Shown: piece by piece, positions 60,268 through 64,000 of the stretch
Layout of the letters: each line of letters opens with the position of its first letter
How positions within the stretch are numbered: the stretch's first letter is position 1
Origin: Stenotrophomonas sp. BIGb0135
Lineage (GTDB): Bacteria > Pseudomonadota > Gammaproteobacteria > Xanthomonadales > Xanthomonadaceae
Direction: 5' to 3'
Assembly: GCF_024810105.1 (NCBI RefSeq)
Contig: NZ_JANUDX010000001.1
Span: forward strand, 1-64,000
DNA length: 64,000 nucleotides
Program-made: the position numbers and the translations under genes
Notes under the pieces: model-generated
What the model was told of the DNA's origin: nothing
The model's input: only the letters and a program-made list of their open reading frames with translations
Databases searched by the model: none

Positions 60268-61581
60268 ATGACCGTTGTAGAGAAGCGGCCGGGCCGCTTC
60301 GGCATTCTTGGCCAACTGTGGTTCCAGGTACTGGCCGGTACCGTGATCGGGGTGGTGCTGGGGTGGCTGCAGCCGGATATCGGCTCTGCGATGAAACCCT
60401 TTGGTGACGCCTTCATCAAGCTGATCCGGATGATGATCGGGCCGATCATCTTCGTGACGGTGGTGCACGGCATCGCCGGCATGCGCGACATGCGCAGTGT
60501 CGGGCGGCTGGCGCTGAAGTCGCTGGTCTATTTCGAGGTGATCACCATCCTGGCGCTGATCATCGGCCTGGTGGCGGTGGACCTGTGGCAGCCAGGCGCG
60601 GGCATGAACATCGACCCGGCGACCATCGACATGGCCAGCATCCAGGGCTATGTGCACACCGCGCATGACCAGTCGATCGTGTCCTACATCATGGCGATCA
60701 TCCCCAACACGCTGGTCAGCGCGTTCACCGAGGCGCATGTGCTGCAGGTCCTGTTCGTGGCAGTGCTGTTCGGCGTGGCGCTTGCGGCGGTGGGCGAGCG
60801 CGGCGAGCCGGTGATGAAGGTGATCGAGGCGACGTCGTCGGCGTTGTTCAAGATCATCGGCTACATCATGTACTTCGCCCCGATCGGCGCATTTGGTGCG
60901 ATTGCCTTTACGGTGGGTCAGTTCGGTGCCGGCTCCCTGTTGTCGCTGGGCGAGCTGATCATCGAGTTCTTCGTGGTCTGCGGCGTGTTCACCGTACTGG
61001 TGCTGGGCAGCGTGTGCTGGTGGACCGGCGCCAGCCTGTGGCGGCTGCTGGGCTACCTGCGCGATGAGATCGTGATCGTGGCGGCGACCACCTCCACCGA
61101 GACCGTGCTGCCGCGCCTCATCGAGAAGATGAAGAAGCTCGGCTGCGAGGAGGGCGTGGTGGGGTTCGTGATCCCGGCCGGCTACTCGTTCAATCTCGAC
61201 GGCACGTGCCTGTACCTGACCACCGTGGCGCTGTTCCTGGCGCAGGCCACCAATACCGAGCTGACCGTGTGGCACCAACTGGGCCTCATCGCGGTGCTGC
61301 TGCTGACCTCCAAGGGTGCCGCTGGCGTGGCCGGTGCGGCGTTCGTGGTCCTGGCCGCGACGCTGGGCACCACCGGCACCATTCCGGTGGCGAGCATCGC
61401 GCTGATCCTGGGCATCCACCGCATCCTCGCCGAAGGGCTGACCTTCGTGAACCTGATCGGCAATGCGGTCGCCGTGCTGGTGATCGCCAAGTGGGAAGGC
61501 AAGCTGGACGAGACGGTGCTGGCCGAACAGATCGGCACGCGCCGACTGCGACGCCGCGTGCTGGGCGTGCAACCGGTCTGA
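60268..61581 (+). CDS. Dicarboxylate/H+ symporter (DAACS family)
   Basis: 437 residues with about eight transmembrane helices and two re-entrant hairpins. Signatures are IPAGYSFNLDGTCLYLTTVA and LLTSKGAAGVAGAAFVVLAA, as in DctA. It carries C4-dicarboxylates or related acids across the inner membrane. GGGAGG lies 7 bases before the ATG at 60268. Its place in a catabolic cluster suggests uptake of an acid feeding this pathway (a tricarboxylic intermediate or oxalo-acid) rather than succinate; this is inference. An N-terminal extension of 7 codons is in frame but unlikely. Confidence 0.92.
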   Translation: MTVVEKRPGRFGILGQLWFQVLAGTVIGVVLGWLQPDIGSAMKPFGDAFIKLIRMMIGPIIFVTVVHGIAGMRDMRSVGRLALKSLVYFEVITILALIIGLVAVDLWQPGAGMNIDPATIDMASIQGYVHTAHDQSIVSYIMAIIPNTLVSAFTEAHVLQVLFVAVLFGVALAAVGERGEPVMKVIEATSSALFKIIGYIMYFAPIGAFGAIAFTVGQFGAGSLLSLGELIIEFFVVCGVFTVLVLGSVCWWTGASLWRLLGYLRDEIVIVAATTSTETVLPRLIEKMKKLGCEEGVVGFVIPAGYSFNLDGTCLYLTTVALFLAQATNTELTVWHQLGLIAVLLLTSKGAAGVAGAAFVVLAATLGTTGTIPVASIALILGIHRILAEGLTFVNLIGNAVAVLVIAKWEGKLDETVLAEQIGTRRLRRRVLGVQPV

Positions 61582-61659
61582 TCCCGCGGCTGCAGCACCG
61601 CTGCGGCCCTTCCGAATTCCACTTCGTTCCGGTGCCCTGGCCCCGGACAGGAGGCGCTT

Positions 61660-62952
61660 GTGTCGTTGATTTCCCGCCGCACGCTGTGCGTGCTTGTTGC
61701 CGCCAGTCTGGCCGCTCCCGCGTTCGCTGGGGCACCCCCCTCCAACAGCCTGTCCGACGGGGTCGATCTCACCCTGGATCTGGTCGGCAACGTGGCCTCC
61801 AATCCGGTGGGCGGTGTGGAGCAGGGCACCGAGGGCTCTTACTGGGTGATGGCCCAGTCGAAGTTCGACCTCGATACTCTGTGGGGCGTGCACAACACCG
61901 ACGTCGATGCGCAGTGGGCGTGGTTTGCCGGTCGCAACCTGGCGCGCGAAAAGATCGGCAATTCGATCAGTGCCCAGCAGACCTGGCGGCCGGTGGCCGG
62001 TGGGCGTCTGACCCGGCTCACCCTGCGTCATCGCTTCGATAACGGGCTGAGCATCACCGCCGGTCGCGCGCCGGTGAACAGCTACTTCAACAACTCCGCG
62101 CTCAACTGCGTATTTATGAGCAACGCGATGTGCCTGACCCCGTATGGGGCGATCACCGACCTGGGCATCACCGCGTATCCGAATTCGTCCTGGGCCGGCA
62201 TCGTGCGCTACGACGTGGGCGACCGCTGGTACGCACAGGCCGGCGCGTTCGACTACAACAATGCGTTGAACCAGGCCGGCAAGAACGGGCTGGACTTCTC
62301 GGTGGGCGAGGGCACCGGCACCATCACCGCCTACGAGGTGGGCTACCAGACCACCTTTGCCAACGACCGCCTGCCGCGGACCTACCGCCTGGGCATGTAC
62401 CGCAACAGCGATGGGGGCAGGAGCTCCTACTACGACGCCAACGGCAACTCGGCGGCGCTGACCGGCAGACCGACGGCGGTGCAGGAGGGGGCACGGGCGG
62501 GCGGGTATGCGATGGCCGACCAGACCGTCTGGCGGGGTGCAGGCAAGCGCAATCTCGCGTTGTTTGCACGCGCGTACGTAAACACGGGCAACGAAGCGCC
62601 GATCGACACCTTCTTCTCGGCCGGCTTCGTCAAGACCGGTACCTTCGCCGGCCGCGACCAGGACACGATGGCGATGTTCGTCTCCAACACGCATTTCAGT
62701 GACGAGCAGATCGACTACCTGCGTGATCGCCGCACCCGCAACGGCGGCAGCGGCGCACCACACGCCGACGAGATTATCGCCGAGCTCAGTTACGGCTGGG
62801 CGGTCTACAAGGGCGTGCGGCTGATGCCCAACCTGCAGTACGTCATCAACCCCGACCCCATTTACGCACCCACCCGCACCACCGACATCCCCGATGCACT
62901 CATCGTCGGGCTGCGCGTGGACGTGCATTTCGCCCAGCTGTTCGGCTGGTGA
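61660..62952 (+). CDS. OprB-family outer-membrane porin
   Basis: 430 residues with a GTG start. A signal peptide (CVLVAASLAAPAFA) precedes a 16-strand type beta-barrel of the carbohydrate-selective porin OprB family. This is shown by GSYWVMAQSKFDLDTLWGVH, LTLRHRFDNGLSITAGRAPV, NSYFNNSALNCVFMSNAMC and the closing strands RLMPNLQYVINPDPIY and GLRVDVHFAQLFGW, ending in an aromatic residue. It takes solutes across the outer membrane. AGGAGG is 6 bases before the GTG. In gallate clusters of pseudomonads a porin (GalP) has the same place; OprB-type use here is notable. Confidence 0.92.
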   Translation: MSLISRRTLCVLVAASLAAPAFAGAPPSNSLSDGVDLTLDLVGNVASNPVGGVEQGTEGSYWVMAQSKFDLDTLWGVHNTDVDAQWAWFAGRNLAREKIGNSISAQQTWRPVAGGRLTRLTLRHRFDNGLSITAGRAPVNSYFNNSALNCVFMSNAMCLTPYGAITDLGITAYPNSSWAGIVRYDVGDRWYAQAGAFDYNNALNQAGKNGLDFSVGEGTGTITAYEVGYQTTFANDRLPRTYRLGMYRNSDGGRSSYYDANGNSAALTGRPTAVQEGARAGGYAMADQTVWRGAGKRNLALFARAYVNTGNEAPIDTFFSAGFVKTGTFAGRDQDTMAMFVSNTHFSDEQIDYLRDRRTRNGGSGAPHADEIIAELSYGWAVYKGVRLMPNLQYVINPDPIYAPTRTTDIPDALIVGLRVDVHFAQLFGW

Positions 62953-62975
62953 TTCCTCCCCCACGAGGCCATTCC

Positions 62976-63998
62976 ATGATCATCGACTGCCACGGTCACT
63001 ACACGACCGCCCCCGCCAGCCACGACGCGTTCCGCAAGCAGCAGGTGGCGCATTTCAACGATGCGTCCCTGCCCGCGCCGGTCTACCCCCTCATCGGCGA
63101 TGACGAGCTGCGCGAGAGCGTGGAGGGCAACCAGTTGCGACTGCTGCGCGAGCGCGGCGCGGACATGACCATTTTCTCGCCGCGTGCCAGCACCATGGCC
63201 CATCACATCGGCGACGAACAGGTCAGCGCGGAGTGGACGCGCCGCTGCAACGACCTTATCGCGCGCGTGGTCGGTTTGTACCCGGACACCTTCATCGGTG
63301 TCTGCCAGCTGCCACAGTCACCGGGTGTGCCGATCGCCCATTCGATTGCCGAACTGGAGCGTTGCATCAACGAGCTCGGCTTCGTCGGCTGCAACCTCAA
63401 CCCGGATCCTTCCGGCGGGCATTGGACCGGCCTGCCGCTCACCGATCGCGCCTGGTACCCGTTCTTCGAGAAGATGGTGGAGCTGGACGTACCGGCGATG
63501 GTGCACGTGTCGGGCAGCTGCAATTCCAACTTCCACGCCACCGGCGCGCACTATCTCAACGCCGATACCACCGCGTTCATGCAGTTCTTGCAGGGCGACC
63601 TGTTCCGTGATTTCCCGGACCTGCGCTTCATCATCCCGCATGGCGGCGGCGCGGTGCCGTACCACTGGGGCCGCTTCCGTGGGCTGGCGGACATGCTGGG
63701 CAAGCCATCGCTGAACGAGCATGTCATGAAGAACGTGTTCTTCGACACCTGCGTCTATCATCAGCCGGGCATCGACCTGCTGTTCAAGGTGATCGATATC
63801 GACAACATCCTGTTCGGGTCGGAGATGGTAGGGGCGGTGCGCGGCATCGACCCGGAGACCGGGCAGTACTTCGACGACACGCTGCGTTATGTGGAGGCGC
63901 TGGGGCTGTCCGACGCCGACCGGCGCAAGGTGTTCGAAGGCAACGCGCGCAGGGTATATCCGCGTCTGGACGCGCAATTGAAGGCGAGGGGGCTGTGA
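62976..63998 (+). CDS. ligJ: 4-Oxalomesaconate hydratase, LigJ-type amidohydrolase
   Basis: 340 residues of the amidohydrolase superfamily. The metal motif is MIIDCHGHYTTAPASHDAFR. Further signatures are VGLYPDTFIGVCQLPQSPG, VGCNLNPDPSGGHWTG, IIPHGGGAVPYHWGRFRGLA and the acidic ILFGSEMVGAVRGIDPETGQ. LigJ hydrates 4-oxalomesaconate to 4-carboxy-4-hydroxy-2-oxoadipate, the substrate of the aldolase encoded upstream. The start at 62976 gives MIIDCHGH. The stop TGA overlaps an ATG that begins the next gene at the window edge. Confidence 0.92.
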   Translation: MIIDCHGHYTTAPASHDAFRKQQVAHFNDASLPAPVYPLIGDDELRESVEGNQLRLLRERGADMTIFSPRASTMAHHIGDEQVSAEWTRRCNDLIARVVGLYPDTFIGVCQLPQSPGVPIAHSIAELERCINELGFVGCNLNPDPSGGHWTGLPLTDRAWYPFFEKMVELDVPAMVHVSGSCNSNFHATGAHYLNADTTAFMQFLQGDLFRDFPDLRFIIPHGGGAVPYHWGRFRGLADMLGKPSLNEHVMKNVFFDTCVYHQPGIDLLFKVIDIDNILFGSEMVGAVRGIDPETGQYFDDTLRYVEALGLSDADRRKVFEGNARRVYPRLDAQLKARGL

Positions 63999-64000
63999 TG
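63998..64000 (+). CDS. Start codon of the next gene (rest outside the window)
   Basis: The ligJ stop forms TGATG with an ATG at 63998-64000. The same overlap style occurs repeatedly in this genome, so another gene of the catabolic operon very probably starts here; in comparable clusters the ring-cleaving dioxygenase is a natural candidate, but nothing of it is visible. Confidence 0.5.

Overview
The window is a high-GC gammaproteobacterial chromosome segment from the Xanthomonadaceae, most likely Stenotrophomonas. Two things point there. First, intergenic DNA is sprinkled with palindromic repeats that begin GTAG and carry a GCCACGC/GCGTGGC stem, the SMAG-type REP elements described in S. maltophilia. 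Second, the block dapB-carA-carB-greA-rpfE-recJ-rpfD-prfB-lysS-rpfG-rpfC/rpfF-rpfB-acnA(rpfA)-acnB has the layout of the Xanthomonas/Stenotrophomonas rpf (regulation of pathogenicity factors) region. There are no tRNA or rRNA genes, no insertion sequence and no CRISPR array that I can see.

Layout. 1-0.9 kb: a tandem array of 126-bp units, each with two facing REPs, cut by the left window edge. 0.9-6.0 kb (minus): two paralogous APC permeases followed by the methionine-salvage genes mtnB, mtnD, mtnC. 6.2-8.5 kb: a Nudix hydrolase, a degenerate REP cluster and serA. 8.7-13.7 kb: a D-2-hydroxyglutarate dehydrogenase-like flavoprotein divergent from serA, a DUF2388-DUF4105 pair and two lipoproteins. 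13.7-20.0 kb (minus): efpL, two metabolic genes of acyl-CoA or leucine catabolism type, a VOC protein and mvaB, which is translationally coupled to a PAS-PAS-PAS-GGDEF-EAL protein. 20.1-22.5 kb: feoA-feoB plus a small cysteine-tailed membrane protein behind a Fur-box-like site. 22.7-24.5 kb (minus): a redox-type SDR-MerR-quinone reductase operon.

24.6-55.1 kb: the rpf region. Housekeeping genes (dapB, carAB, greA, recJ, prfB with its programmed frameshift, lysS) are interleaved with the DSF (diffusible signal factor) quorum-sensing system. RpfF makes the cis-2-unsaturated fatty acid signal and RpfB is the acyl-CoA ligase. RpfC is the hybrid sensor, and RpfG is the HD-GYP c-di-GMP phosphodiesterase response regulator. 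Here RpfC carries two tandem copies of its membrane sensor, equivalent to an in-frame fusion of Xanthomonas RpfH and RpfC. A VapBC-type AbrB/PIN toxin-antitoxin pair sits between the divergent aconitase genes acnA (rpfA) and acnB.

55.1-57.1 kb is a poorly coding, compositionally different patch with small orphan ORFs. 57.1-64 kb is an aromatic-acid catabolic cluster for the lower gallate/protocatechuate 4,5-cleavage route. It holds a LysR regulator with two DNA-binding domains, 4-carboxy-4-hydroxy-2-oxoadipate aldolase, 4-oxalomesaconate tautomerase, a dicarboxylate symporter, an OprB porin and a LigJ-type 4-oxalomesaconate hydratase. It continues past the right edge: the last three bases are the start codon of the next gene.
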